DNA of 64,000 nt from positions 24,231,751 to 24,295,750 of the forward strand of contig CM068543.1 in NCBI GenBank assembly GCA_035048495.1, given 5' to 3'. Every line of letters starts with the position of its first letter. Position 1 is the stretch's first letter. A program made the position numbers and the translations under genes. This DNA comes from Euptelea pleiosperma. Taxonomy: Eukaryota; Streptophyta; Magnoliopsida; Ranunculales; Eupteleaceae. Of the stretch, positions 11,140 to 23,344 are shown piece by piece. Below the pieces are notes generated by a model. The model saw only the letters and a program-made list of their open reading frames with translations. It made no database searches and was not told the origin of the DNA.

Positions 11140-14100
11140 TGATTTAATAAAAATAATTAGGGGAATAACAATTAAACATCCACAAGACAAAGAGTTTTTA
11201 TATGGAAACCTTAGTCAAGGAAAATCACAGGACCACGTCCAGACGAAAAGTATCACTAACTGAAAAGTTAAACGAAACAAAAGTTACCTATATAGCAACG
11301 TTGCAAATGCATCTTCCAATCTTAGCCAAGGCTTACTGTCGATGCGTCCACGACCTCTGAATCAATGCTATGAATCCACTCGCGCCCTCCGAGCAAGAAG
11401 CTTTATCCGCTAATATTCGCTTAAAAGTGATTCTTTTAAGCTATTATCCTTCTAGCGTTGTCACACTCTCCTACGTAAAATTTTCATTTTTATCAATTTT
11501 TCTACGTAAGAGTTTCTTCTATTACGTAGAACACATTTTTTTAGACAAAATAGGCTATCTGCATGAATTAAATACATTCTCGAAAGTCTATATATTAAGC
11601 TGTTTTGATTAAGTCTCATTACGTACTTTTTCTATTGTAGGAACACCAAATAAAAGATTTTGACAGAATACGGACCCACAATCAACCTCCAGAACTAATG
11701 ATCAAAGCTTAGAGAGCTAGTGGACTTAGACAAGAAGATATATAAGCCGAATACGAGCTGAGTCTAAGGATCGAAGAACCAGAGAGACGATCAAAAGAGA
11801 AGGAAAGTCATGCCTCCAGAGAAGAGACTAAGCAGATTAAAGCTTAATCAACTAACACAAGAGAAAGACTTGCTTAGTTGGTAAAGCATGCAGATGACCA
11901 AGTCAGAGACCAGGGTTCAAAACCATCTGCTAGTATTTTATCTTTATTTTGTAATATTTTGTCTCTTCTCTCTCTATACCCTCACTCTACTAGCATCAGA
12001 TCATCACCACCGATCTCAACCGTCCGATGATCCATCCGATCATCACCATCCATTTCTACCATCCGATCGCCATCAGATCATCTACCCTATCACCCGATCA
12101 TCCAACCTTATCATATCTCCACAAATCCTAGCCCATCCAACGCACCATGCGAGCACTCTATTGAGCAAATAATTGGCAACAATTTTGGGTAAAAGAAGGT
12201 CGGTTGTTGAATGGTAGAGTATTTGGAAAGAAAAATTTTCTAGGGGAATAATTTTTATGAAAAATGGGCATGGTACGTGGCAAAGCGTAAATGTTGTTTA
12301 CAAAACAAGAAAAGAATTCAAATAGGAGACTTGAATTGAAATTGATGATTGGTCTTTTGAAAAAGAAAATGAATGTTTTATAAAAAGGATAGTTTCCTTT
12401 CTTTACAAAAATGAGATTTCTCTTGGAAAGAAAGATGATTGATTTTATTTTGAAAGACTTTCTTTATTTGGGAATAAGAAAATAACTTTTCAAGAATGTT
12501 TCTTTGTTTGAAAAAGGGAATCGTTTTAAGGAAAACTATCTTAAAAGCAAGGGAAGTTTGTGGATGGAGGGAAACTTTTTGGACAACTAGATGAAGGAGG
12601 ACCATTCATGGACGTCTATGAGAGTCTTCAAGAACCCAGGTTATAAGAGGCAGCAAACCCTAATCACATAAGAATCTTCTCTTTCCACCCATTCTCCCCC
12701 AGCCGTCACTTCCATTCTCCCTTCAACTCCATGAGCTGCCACCATCTTCTTGGTCGGGCGACCTTCAAGAACCACACATGCAGATTTGAGACGAGATAGC
12801 GTCTCTTCTTATTTGCTGCACCTTGTGCCCAGCAACTCCAACCACTAGGTCTCCCTCTTCTAGCCATGCAGATCGTTGCACAGCCACTTTACAGCCAGAT
12901 CTGCTATGCACGACCAACACCATCAACTCTTCTGTGAACGGCCAGCAACCACCATCACCTCCAAGCACCAGCAAACTCACGACCTGCAACTCTTGCAGGC
13001 CGTTAATCTCCACCACTCTGCCCATTTGCAGACCACCCACTCCAACCACTTCACGAGCTCACTAGTCCACCGTCTTCACCTAATACCACCGCCTGCAACA
13101 CCTCCACCACCATTACCGTATGGGAAGAAGATCTTCTCCTCTCTAAACTTGTACGATTTGCAACACCCAGAACACCTCCATCACCACTGCTCACTCTCTT
13201 CTCCATACCCAAACCAGTGGCCCTTCTCTTGTGACAGGTGAAACTACAAACGGTTTCTCCATCTGGAGTACTTCATCTTCTCTATTGTTGCCGGAGTTGC
13301 AGGTCTGCAACTTCGGCACTAATGGTGTTGCAAACCGATTTTGCAAACTGGTATGTGGAACCACCACATCCTCCCTCCATCTAGATCTGCAAGTTGTTCT
13401 TCCAAGCTCCAAGTGCTTTCCTCCATGGTCAAGCTGTACACACTTCTCCAAGGCATGCCTACAACTCAACCACCACCTTGTGCTCAACCAAATAGCACAA
13501 CCATCCCTCCTTCACGGTTGCTGCCATTTCCAGCAATCTCATTGGGTAGGTTGCAGGGTAAGTCTATGTTTTCTCTCTCTAGAATAGTCTTATCTCTCTC
13601 TAGGTCTCTCATTTCTCTCTACCTTTCTCTTCATATCACTATTTTCTCTCTTCTTTCTCTCTCTAGTTTTATTGCTTTTATGTTTTATTTCATTATACTC
13701 TTATTTCCCTTGCATTGTAAGGTAAACTATTTTGAATAAAAGTTTTTTTTGATTGTTTGGTTTCATGTTTAAGCTTTATATTTCAATTAATTACAATATC
13801 TTGTATTCGGTAGGTTTGTGATAATATTTTCTCAAAATTATATTTTAAATCCTGATTTTTCCACCACTCTCACCTCCATATTCTGTAGCATCTTCCATTA
13901 TTTTATATTCCTAGTTGCAATGCCCTAACCCCGAGTGCGGATTCGACATCCGACTTTCCAATGTGCAAGTATTGTTATATTTTGCAAGTTAAAACTTGGA
14001 TCATAAAAATATTGATCTAAGGGTTTCCGTCCAATGACCAAAAAACCCATGTTTCATCCGCTTGTTCAATTTGGTACTCCCCAAACCTATCTTCGATTAG

Positions 14101-14480
14101 CTACTCTAATCTTAATTCTCAATTCTCCAGCCTCTGCTGAATGTGAATGATTCAATACACCGTGAACCCCAAGTCGCTCAAATAGTATTGAGACGCACTG
14201 GTACTCTTAGGCTTCTAGGTCAAGTTTCTATGTGGAAGACCTAAGCTGAATAAATGACCAAGTTTTTGGCCTTGATCAAGAAGAGAAAAAGCTTACAAGA
14301 TATTAATGAAAACTAAAAGCTTTTTGCTCTTCGAATGGACACTCTTGATAAATAAAACTCTCTTCTCTGTATTCCAATGTGTATCTAATAAGTCCAGAGA
14401 GGGGTTATATCTATAGAATTCTAAATCCTTGAGTCTTTAGAAAGTGGGGGAAGTGGGAGCTAGAAATTTGGATCTGAAGA
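11140..14480. other. Intergenic, no gene recognised
   Basis: Apart from a tRNA-like stretch near 11.87-11.92 kb I see no defined gene. From 12.6 to 13.7 kb the plus strand is rich in CCACCA/CATCAC and then CTCTCT text, so long open frames appear on both strands. Their translations are low-complexity and lack domain motifs. This could be an untranslated or LTR-like portion of an old retroelement. Confidence 0.4.
11869..11926 (+). repeat. tRNA-related SINE head or tRNA relic
   Basis: TTGCTTAGTTGG (11870-11881) matches a pol III A box, and GGTTCAAAACC (11914-11924) matches a B box about 33 bp later, the spacing seen in tRNA-derived SINEs. I cannot define the 3' end or a duplication, and no intact tRNA cloverleaf is evident. 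Confidence 0.45.
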
Positions 14481-14499
14481 GACCTATTCACGCATAATC

Positions 14500-14705
14500 A
14501 AATCGATTTGTACTCTAGGTCCAATAGATTGGAAAAGTACGGATGGATTTTTCCTTCGTAAATCCAATTGATGGTACCAAGGGTCCAATCGATCGGACTT
14601 ATATAAGTTTCTGTCTCGTATAGTCCAATCGATTTCACATAGACTCCAATCAATTGAGCTAAATATATATTCTGTTTCATAGAGTCCAATCGATCGGACT
14701 TTCCC
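14500..14705. repeat. Degenerate tandem repeat around the palindrome TCCAATCGATCGGA
   Basis: Five spaced variants of GTCCAATCGATCGGACT occur with separations of about 40-60 bp; some have the central palindrome intact and others are decayed. No coding sense is apparent. Confidence 0.6.
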
Positions 14706-15208
14706 AATAGTCAAAATTCTTGACTCTGACTCAAGTCTGTCCATTGACTTAGTTTGATCATTATATTTTATCCATTTAAACCTATTCCTATGGTTACTAA
14801 GTCACTTACCTTCCTAGGCGAGCGTACATGATCTATAACTGACAAATGTGCAGTTACTCAGATGACTCAAGTTGTCAACCATCTGATTCTTGTTGTCTTT
14901 ATCTTTTAGGCTTCACGTAGTCGGCGAAGTATGTGTACCACGACATCTTCAACACTATACTGGTGCTCGTAGGAACGGTTATGTGAATATTTTATGTCAC
15001 ACGGAATCTTTACCAAACTAGAATATATGAAAATATTCTTTACAATTCGTCGTTATCATCGTAAGCCTTATCTAAACAATATGAGGTTAGTTGTACGAAT
15101 CCTATTCCTCCATTCAATAATAATGAATTAGAATGTATGGCATGATTTTGCAAATTTTTACATCGATTGTCAACTTGACATAACCCTTCTCTTTCATTTA
15201 GACTAGAG

Positions 15209-15394
15209 ACCGATGGTGCAGTGTAAAGAACTACACGAGCACAATATTAATTATACAATCTTTAATTATTTACATTATATATTTAAGGTAAAACAGTTGT
15301 ACCGATGATGTAGTGTAAAGAACTATACACATGCACAATTAACTATACGATCTTTAATTACTTACATTATAAATTTAAAAGGTAAAATAGTTTA
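15209..15394. repeat. Two tandem copies of a ~92-bp unit
   Basis: The unit starting ACCGATGGTGCAGTGTAAAG at 15209 is repeated from 15301 as ACCGATGATGTAGTGTAAAG, followed by closely similar text through the CTTTAATTA and TTACATTATA stretches. Confidence 0.7.
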
Positions 15395-15439
15395 CAATTT
15401 TTAAAGGATTTTACTCAAGAAAATATATGAATATGAAGT

Positions 15440-16430
15440 GCTCTCTATAATTTCTCTCTTTTATAATTGAATGGCAACTTTTTAGAAAAAGTTTTTTTTG
15501 TTGGAAAACTTTCAAAAACTTATAACTTCCAATTGATAAGTTAGTACACGAGATAAAAATGGATTTAATTAAAATGCTCTAGCCAAAATCTTTCCTAAGA
15601 TATATATTATTACCTATTTTATTTAAGTATAAAATTAATTTTATATTAAGTTAAAATTCATGTAATATCATTATATACTTATTTTTTATGACTTATAAGG
15701 TACAAAAAAGTCATTATCATCTATGCCTTATCCCAAATGCTTGGTGTTGGTAACATGAATCCTATTTGGCTTATCAAAAAAAAAAAAACTTGAATCCTAT
15801 TTTGTGTCGACAAATGTTTGCACACGCCCCCTCTTTTTTAAAATTGAATGATAATTTTTTAAGAAAGTCTTTTCTTTTTCATTAAAATTTTTTAAAACTC
15901 ATAACTTCCAACTTATAAGTTAGCTCACAATAAAAGTGGATCGAGTCAAAAAGCTCTCTCAGATATACATTATTAACTATTTATTTAAAACCTAATAATA
16001 TATTTTATATTAAGATAATTATTACAATAGTCTTATATACTTGATTTTTATGACTAATAATAAGGTACAAAAAAGTAATATTATTATTTTAAGTTGTCTA
16101 CTCCAACAAAATTTTCATGATCATAATTGCAATTCATTATGTGTTTTATACGTGCCATCTCTTTTTAAAATTGAGTGGGCACCTTTTTAAGATTTTTTTC
16201 TTTTTCTTTGAAATAATTCAAAACTTTGAACTTTCAATCTATAAGTTAGTTCACAATAAAAATGGATCCATTACAAAGCTCCCATCAAGATCTTTTCTAT
16301 GATATTCATCATTAACTATTTTTATTTAAATATAAAATTAAGTTTTATATTAATTTAAAATTCTTATAATATTCTTATGTATTTAATTTTTTACAATAAT
16401 AATAAGTTATAAAAAAATAATATTGTTATT
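15440..16430. repeat. Three diverged copies of an AT-rich ~270-bp unit
   Basis: Three successive blocks (about 15440-15715, 15830-16080, 16150-16430) share the same order of words: TTTTAAAATTGA(A/G)TG, then an ATAAGTTAG stretch, then AT-rich text ending in an AAGGTACAAAAAAG-like tail. Spacing is about 375 and 315 bp. There is no frame. Confidence 0.65.
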
Positions 16431-16996
16431 GGGACTTTTTGTCAAAAAAAAATACGAAATAGTAAACCTTAGGCAAAAATAGATATATTTTCAAAACAAT
16501 TCTTTGATCATACTAATACTTTGGTTTGTGATGCTTTTACCCTTACACTTTTATCCATTTCAAAACCTCATTTTTGTCTCTTTTCTTCTTTTTCTCTCTT
16601 TCTAAATTCCTCTCATCTCGTTTTCAAGCTGTCATCCACCTCATCCTCTCTAAAATTATCTCTCTGCATATTGTTTGAAATGTGATTCGTGGGGTTGCTT
16701 TGTCAAGGCTTAAGATTAGAAACCTTCGTTCTTAATAAAAAGGTTTATGCATCCTTAAACCCATCTTTCACAAATTTACTTGGGGAAAAAGAACAAGAAG
16801 AGCGGAATGGAAGAGGGTGAAACAGAGGGAAAGGCCGAGAAAGAGGAGGGAAAAGAAGAGAGGGTTTGAGGAAGACGGTTTGAGTGGACACAGAAGGGAA
16901 ATGGAGGGATAGAGGGTTGAGAGAAGAGAAACGGTGAAAGAAGGCGAGAAGGGACAAAGTGAGTTTTTTTATTTTTTAATCAAAGTTTGTTGTGTG

Positions 16997-17346
16997 GATT
17001 AAAATTTCGCTGACCACCCACAATATGAGCCATGTGGGACACTTTTAGAGGACACTGACCAAATGGATGTTTGGCCAATCCCTAGATGGGCCTACAAACC
17101 AAAAATAGCGTGATTAGTGATTTCAAACCTTTAGATCCTTGTACCAAAATAATGGTCAATAATCCTCAAATTCACAAGGTTAAAATCAACCCATGAAAAT
17201 GACTCCAATCCAACGCTCATAAATCACAAATCAGGCTGATTTTTGGTTTGTGGGCCCATCTAGAATTGGACAAACATCCATACAATCAACGTCCCCTAAA
17301 ATTGTGCCACGTGGCTCATATTGTGGGCAGTCATCAAAGTTTTACT
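16997..17346. mobile_element. Mutator-like MITE, GAGTAAAAC family
   Basis: Inverted ends pair GCTGACCACCCACAATATGAG with the complement of the text around 17320-17346, which finishes AGTTTTACTC. Subterminal text reads GACCAAATGGATGTTTGGCC on the left and its inverse on the right. No exact target duplication is seen at this copy. Confidence 0.7.
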
Positions 17347-18059
17347 CTGATGCGCACTGATAAGGTTTGACCTCTCACTAGACACTTTTAATCAGGCTTA
17401 GGGGCATTTTGGCAAGAAAATAATAAAAAAACATGAATTGGACAATATTTTCTAAATAAGAATGAATCTTCCTTAACTTACTATTTGGTAATTATTAGGC
17501 TAAAGGCCATTGTTATGTTAATTTATCCAGTCAAATAAGAATTTAATTATCTTAATTATAAATTAATTATTAAGATAGGTAGGCAGTCATGATCAAAGAG
17601 TATGGATACTGCAAGGGGAAGGCCGAGATATTGATGAGAAGGGTTTCTTTAGCAAATTAATATGTTTGAAGGATATCATCTTTGAGCTAAGATCAATAAA
17701 AGAAGAGATAAATATTGAGCTTTTTTTAGGGTTATTGGTAAGACTTACGATAAGGCCGAATCTTGAAAGAATGTGTTAGACTTTGATGGCCATGGGGAGA
17801 TCTACTTTAAGGTATATGAAGAAGTCATATTCGAACATAATTCAAGGGATGTTCCATAAGAAATAGCTATGAACGACGTTTGACGCTTGCTCTCTAATTG
17901 TCTGGTTCATAAGAATGGAAAGTCCTTCCATGGTAATAGAGAATAAGGAGATCAGGGATATCCCTATCTTTATCATTTTTAGTTGGAGAAGAAACAAACT
18001 AGAAATCAATTGTCGAGAATTTTGGGGTAAAAATTAATACATTCTTTTACTTAGGAAAT

Positions 18060-19290
18060 TAAGAAATTATTGAGGAAAGTTCATCTTTGCCATCATATAA
18101 ATAATAAATTCCCATCTCACTGAATCAAAAGTCTTGTGTGAATCAATTTTCAACAACATTCTAGGATTACCCGATCTTTTATACAAATTCCTATCCAGCT
18201 CACGGGCAAGCAAGATGTTGTCAGAGATTGATCTTCCTTGGATGAAGGCATTTGGCTATCATCAATGAGAAAGTCCATGACCCTCTTAATTCTTTGGTAT
18301 TAATTTTGGAGATGAAATTTTAGATCATAGTATCGAATGAAATAGGTTTGAAAATTTTAAATTTTTCGAGTGTGGAATGTAAGAAAACATAACACGAATA
18401 GCATGACAAATTAACGTGGAAGGTCATGTTTTTTTAGATCCTTCACATACATAAACACATGCCCAAACATAATTAAACAACTATATACCTGAAATCATGA
18501 AGAAAATAGATGACTTGACAAAGTGAGACCGCAAATCCACAAGTACGCAGTCGCCAAAGTCAATGGAGATGAGAGAGAGAAGTAGGGGATGTCTTCACAT
18601 TTTCTAAAACCCTAGATTACAATGGGACTCTTCCTATGGCTGAAAGTGTGGGACGTCCCCAAATATATTGTAAATATGACTCTCAATTCCTCCCATTAAG
18701 GAAAGGAGAGTCCTAAAAGGGCTGCGCTTTTAGTAAGTTGTATCTTCTATAACTACTACATTCTTAAACACACACAACACACTACCACTTCTTAATTTGG
18801 TGTTTGGTTGTTTGTTTTGTACCCAAGTTAAGTTAGTTCAATATTAGAGTTTCTTAATCATGGATTAATTAATTGTGGGCCACACAGAATATTACATGAG
18901 AAGCTTTGGAATAAGCTTGATCACAGTGGAATTGATTTTTCTCAAGTGTCAGGATGAAGTTTCTAACGATTGCTATGATGCATGTACCAAGTATTTCCCA
19001 GTTTGTTTTGAAGAAAGATGCATTGAATCTGTCCAAACCTAGAGCCTTATAGTCTATCCACAAATAATAAACCTAAAGAATGTCGTCTCAATATCTTGAT
19101 CAAGCATACCAAGTTCTTCTACATTTATTTTCCAAACAATCTCTACAGAAGTGGTGAGATTTAAATGAGAGTAGCTAGTATCATTTAAAACATCAAAAAT
19201 ACCATACCACATGAGTATAAGTATGGGATTAGTGTTGAGCATGGCTTCAGCTGTATCCAAATCTTTTATTTTAAAAATCATATAATTATT
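18060..19290 (-). mobile_element. Decayed LINE (non-LTR) reverse transcriptase
   Basis: Minus-strand translation, frame by frame, gives diagnostic LINE RT pieces in order: KALGLDRFNASFFKTNWEI (about 19035-18975), RVMDFLIDDSQ (near 18290-18255), FIQGRSISDNILLARELD (near 18245-18190) and LLKIDSHKTFDSVRWEFI (near 18160-18100). Stops and frameshifts separate them, and about 500 bp between 18.36 and 18.87 kb look unrelated, perhaps a later insertion. The element is dead. Confidence 0.8.
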
Positions 19291-19375
19291 CAAGACCGAA
19301 AGAAAATAACAAAAATACCGTAATATTATTACAAAAAAATATCATAATATTACAAAAATAAATTATATAATGATA

Positions 19376-19768
19376 CAAGGTTTAAAAATCGGCCGTTATA
19401 AAGGATTCGGACCTACGCCATTTCGTTACACACCGTTAAAACGCCAAGAAAATAACGGCCGTTATAACGAAATAACGGCCATTATTTTCCGTTATTTTTC
19501 CGTTATAACGAAATAACGACCGTTATTTTCTAAAAAAAATGTGAAAAACGGCTGTTTTTCTGTTATTTTCCATTTTTCCGTTATTTACCATTTTTGAAAT
19601 TTTGAAAATTTCAAATTTCAAAATTCGAATTTCAGTGCCCTTTTTTCCGTTATTTTTCATTTTTCCCACTTTTCCATTTTTGCCCCTGAGCGTTTTTTTC
19701 ATTATAACGGAAAAAATGGTAATGCCCCCAGACCGTTACACCGTTATAACGGTCCCTTTTAAACCTTG
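19376..19768. mobile_element. hAT-like MITE, CAAGGTTTAAA family, copy 2
   Basis: Begins CAAGGTTTAAAAATCGGCC and ends TTTTAAACCTTG, perfect family termini, with repeated TAACGGCCGTTAT text inside. The flanking 8-mers do not match, so the duplication is lost or the element is recombined. Confidence 0.75.
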
Positions 19769-19769
19769 G

Positions 19770-22170
19770 TTAGCAACACTAGTCTACGACGAACTCTGGA
19801 ACTCAAATTACGTTTATTTTGGCTAAACAATAATTTCTTTTGAAGAGACAGATGTTGTACGCCATGGACCCACCACCCACTCACTTCAAATTCAGTCTTT
19901 AATTTTCCTTTATATATATATATATATATGTGCAATGCAGTGCACTTTACCCGTGACAACAATTTACACGTGGCACACATTTAAAGATTACTGACCGTAT
20001 ACATGTTTTGCTCATCTCTAGGTCGACCTATCTACGAAAATTCATCTAGATTAGCAATTTCTATCTATTGGATTCGAGTCTTTTTCATATTTTTTTTTAA
20101 CCATAGATTTCTAGCATTACTATTTAGCATGCAGATTGAGATACTTTTTGGCTACGTGGCACAATATTCTTAGAGATCACTGACCGTAAGGATGTTTGCC
20201 CATCCTTAGAGGCATTTTGGTCACTAGAGAACATTTTTTGCAAAAACAAATATTTTATATCTCTCTCTATACTACAATGGTTTTCACCTTTTAAATGTGT
20301 GCTAATCCCATGAACCATCATTGTCGCCTTTTTCTCCCCCAAAATGCCGCTCTAATATAAACTAAAAAGGCAAACTACCAATACCTCTCCTTGAATCATG
20401 TGCATTGAAATCGTATATACATGTGTATATGCATTTTTTTACTCGCAATAATGAATTGAAATTGTACTAAACCTAAATTTCTCACTTTTCTATTTTTTAT
20501 TGTTATATTTGTTTTGACTTTTAAGCCATTTTTTGACATGAAATTGTATTAAAATTGCAGTTTTTGGCCAAAGTTTTGTCATTCAATATATTGCTAACTA
20601 TAGTTTGGAGACTGTGTCATTAAGTTGCCACGCCCCACAGATTTGAGTGTATTCAGGTGGTTTAATATTGATTTTGGATGTTAAAAAACTATAAAACAAA
20701 TTTTATAGTATCACATGATCCAAACAGTCTCATTTTTATCTTTTTTATATACTAAAAACTCATCTTTATTGAAATGGCGCCGTTGCCGGGGAGGGAAAAC
20801 GAAAGGTGAAGACAACCATCAAGCAAAAATATTTAAACAAAGAATCATTCTCCAATTTTTTTACATTTTTTTTTCGTTTCGGCATCCAAGTAAGTACCCC
20901 TTGTGCACCTCATCCCCCTGTTAGCAGTTTCATTTATTAGTTTTAAAAGTCACTTAAAAAAATAGGAAAAAATAAATTTTTTTATTTTGCGTTATTAGTG
21001 TAATTTCTTTCTTGTTTTTGTAGTGTAGTTTGTTTTTTTTTGCTTTATTAGTATAAAATCATTCTTGTTTTATTAGTATAAATTTTTTTTTTTGCTTTAT
21101 TAGTATAACATTTTTTTATTAGTTTATTTTTTTTTTCTATTCTTCTTGTTTTGTTAATGTAATTTTTTTCATGTTTTATTAGTATAATTTTTTTTTGCTT
21201 TATTAGTGTACTTTTTCTGTGCATTCACTATGTCGATTTATTGCTTTAGCATTTTTGAATTAAAATACTTAAGGGCATTGGAACCCCAATAAGATACGGA
21301 TGGGATTTCATCACATGTTCTGTGGCCCATAAACCACCATCCTTGTATAAGCGTACTCAAAGCCTAAGTTAATTTAAAAATCATTAGACATTGGCCTTAG
21401 GGTTTCGAGCTTAATATGACAGAAGTGGTTGTTGGCCACTCCAGCGAGTTCTATCAAATTGACAATTAAAGACAGTCTCTATCTAAGGAAAGAAGGACGT
21501 ACCGTCAGTAAACAGGCTTAGTGCCTCTCCTTCTTCCCTGAGAGAACTACTCGTTGTTGGTTTGGCAGAATTTAATTGGTAAGCTTTCGGCTTAATCCGA
21601 AATAGTTAGGAGCTGTTTAATTAGGAGAAATTTATTGTGGAAACAATCCAAAATTTGTCGGTCTGGTTAAATATTTGGCTCGGGCAAATGCGTGCCAAAC
21701 AAGCTCGGGCGAATATTAGCGCTTACAAATATTTTATATTCCTACCATAGTGGCCTACCAAACATGCCCTTAGAGCATGTTAAAAGTTTTAAATCATTGA
21801 GATTTGACGTTTATCTAGTTCACGAATGAATTTAACGAGTAAACAATTTATTTATGTATCCCTCATTTTAAAACATAGATTTTTGCAGATTCTTTGTCTC
21901 ATGACATAGATCCGTTCTAACTCAATTACTTTTGGAAAAAGCATCCACTTGTTTTACTTAAAAACAACTTATATATCTACATGCTGATCTTCTAGGCCTT
22001 GAGGGTGGGGCTATGGTTTAGCCAGTTTAGGCTAAACCATGGCCTTGACACGGTCAAGTTAGGGTTAGGCTTACCCTGGCTTGGCCCTTGACAACAAAGT
22101 TTGTGGGAGTGGGGGTGGTGTTTCAAAATTGCTCTCTAACGTTGAGAGCAAAGTTTATCATGATCTAGTT
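19770..22170. other. Intergenic with decayed repeats
   Basis: 19.96-20.22 kb is a degenerate relative of the GAGTAAAAC MITE family (ACTGACCGTA..GATGTTT words in both halves). The rest is AT-rich. A possible element from about 21258 to 21775 has GGGCATTGG and CCAAACATGCCC near its ends but no convincing duplication. No gene recognised. Confidence 0.45.
20985..21215. repeat. Minisatellite-like TTTATTAGTATAAT repeat
   Basis: At least eight variants of GCTTTATTAGTATAATTTTT follow one another with variable T-tract lengths. The spacing is irregular at about 25-35 bp. Confidence 0.65.
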
Positions 22171-22174
22171 AAGT

Positions 22175-22966
22175 AGAGTAAATCTTTGATGACGAACACA
22201 AACCACAGTGTGAGCCACATGGCACACTCTTAGAGGCCATTGACCGTATGGATGTTTACCCCATCCCTAGGTGGACCTACATACAAAAAATCAGCATGTA
22301 AGTTATTTCTAACCTTCGATTACACAAAAAAAAAGTTATTTCTTGGGTACCCCCAAGAATGCTCAAATTTGCGGTAAAAAATCAACCCACGAAATTCCAA
22401 TCCATCGATTATAAATCACTGATTACAGGATATAGGTCCGCCTAGGGATGAGCCAAACATCCATATGGTCACTGGTCTCTAAGGCTACGTTTGGTAGTGT
22501 ATCTACGGCGCGGGTGTTGGCCGAAGGTGCACCTCTTGATTGATAAAAAGTGTTTGGGTTACACCAAGGCGCACACCTTCCAAGACACAATGGACCTTGA
22601 AGATGCGCGAAAGTGAATCTTTGAAGGTTCACCTCCCCCCTAAGTATTTGAAGACGCACCAATGCGTGTTTTGAAAGTTTAGCCCACTTAATGTGTGGCC
22701 CACCTATGATGTATGGGCCCACTTGACATATATCACATATATGATCTATCAACACCCCTCTATTATGGTTACGAAAAAAAAAAAACACCCCCCTATTATG
22801 TGTGATCCAAATGCCAATCTTGACCTTTAAAGGTACGCACATTGAAGATGTAGAGTTTCAAGATGCACGTCTTCGGCTGCCAAAGACACACTACCCAACA
22901 CAGCCTAAGAGTGTGCCGCGTTGCATACTGTGGTCCGTCATCATGTCGGTCATCAATGATTTACTC
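22175..22966. mobile_element. GAGTAAAAC-family MITE split by a Tourist-like MITE
   Basis: Left end AGAGTAAATCTTTGATGAC and right end GTCATCAATGATTTACTC are inverted. The right half is interrupted at GGTCTCTAA (22482) and resumes at TAAGAGTGTGCC (22906), so the host element was about 370 bp before the insertion. Confidence 0.7.
22483..22905. mobile_element. Tourist-like (PIF/Harbinger) MITE nested in another MITE
   Basis: Ends GGCTACGTTTGGTAGTGT and ACACTACCCAACACAGCC are inverted, flanked by TAA at 22480-22482 and 22906-22908. The 423-bp interior has no transposase. The host MITE on both sides confirms the boundaries. Confidence 0.82.
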
Positions 22967-23344
22967 ACATAAATGGGCCCATCTAAAATGGAAACGATAG
23001 CAGCGTCCATAGGATATACCGGACCAATCATTGTCCCTATGTCATACGATTGGCAAGAATGAATCGGCAAGAATAGGTTGGGTGAGATCTCATCCACCGG
23101 AGATTGGAAAGTTTATGGCGGAGGATCTGGCTGGCAGGGCCACCCCTAGGGCCGTGTTTGGTTGACATCTGTTCCTTATGTACCAAAAAATAAAAGAAAT
23201 TTGTGTGGTGGTCCTTGGGATTCGTGTGGTAGGAATCCTGATGCCCACAGTACAAATTTCAAAGAAACATCGATGGTTTGAACATACGAACGATGGTCGA
23301 AGGATGATGCTAACAAGACCCGTGTTTACTGTCACCAGAGACAT

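Noticed and set aside
12765..13739. Several overlapping open frames on both strands
   Set aside because: They arise from CCACCA/CTTCTC-rich text, overlap antisense and show no domain motif.
16745..16957. 70-codon Pro/Ser/Phe-rich minus-strand frame
   Set aside because: Low-complexity translation of a purine-rich tract.
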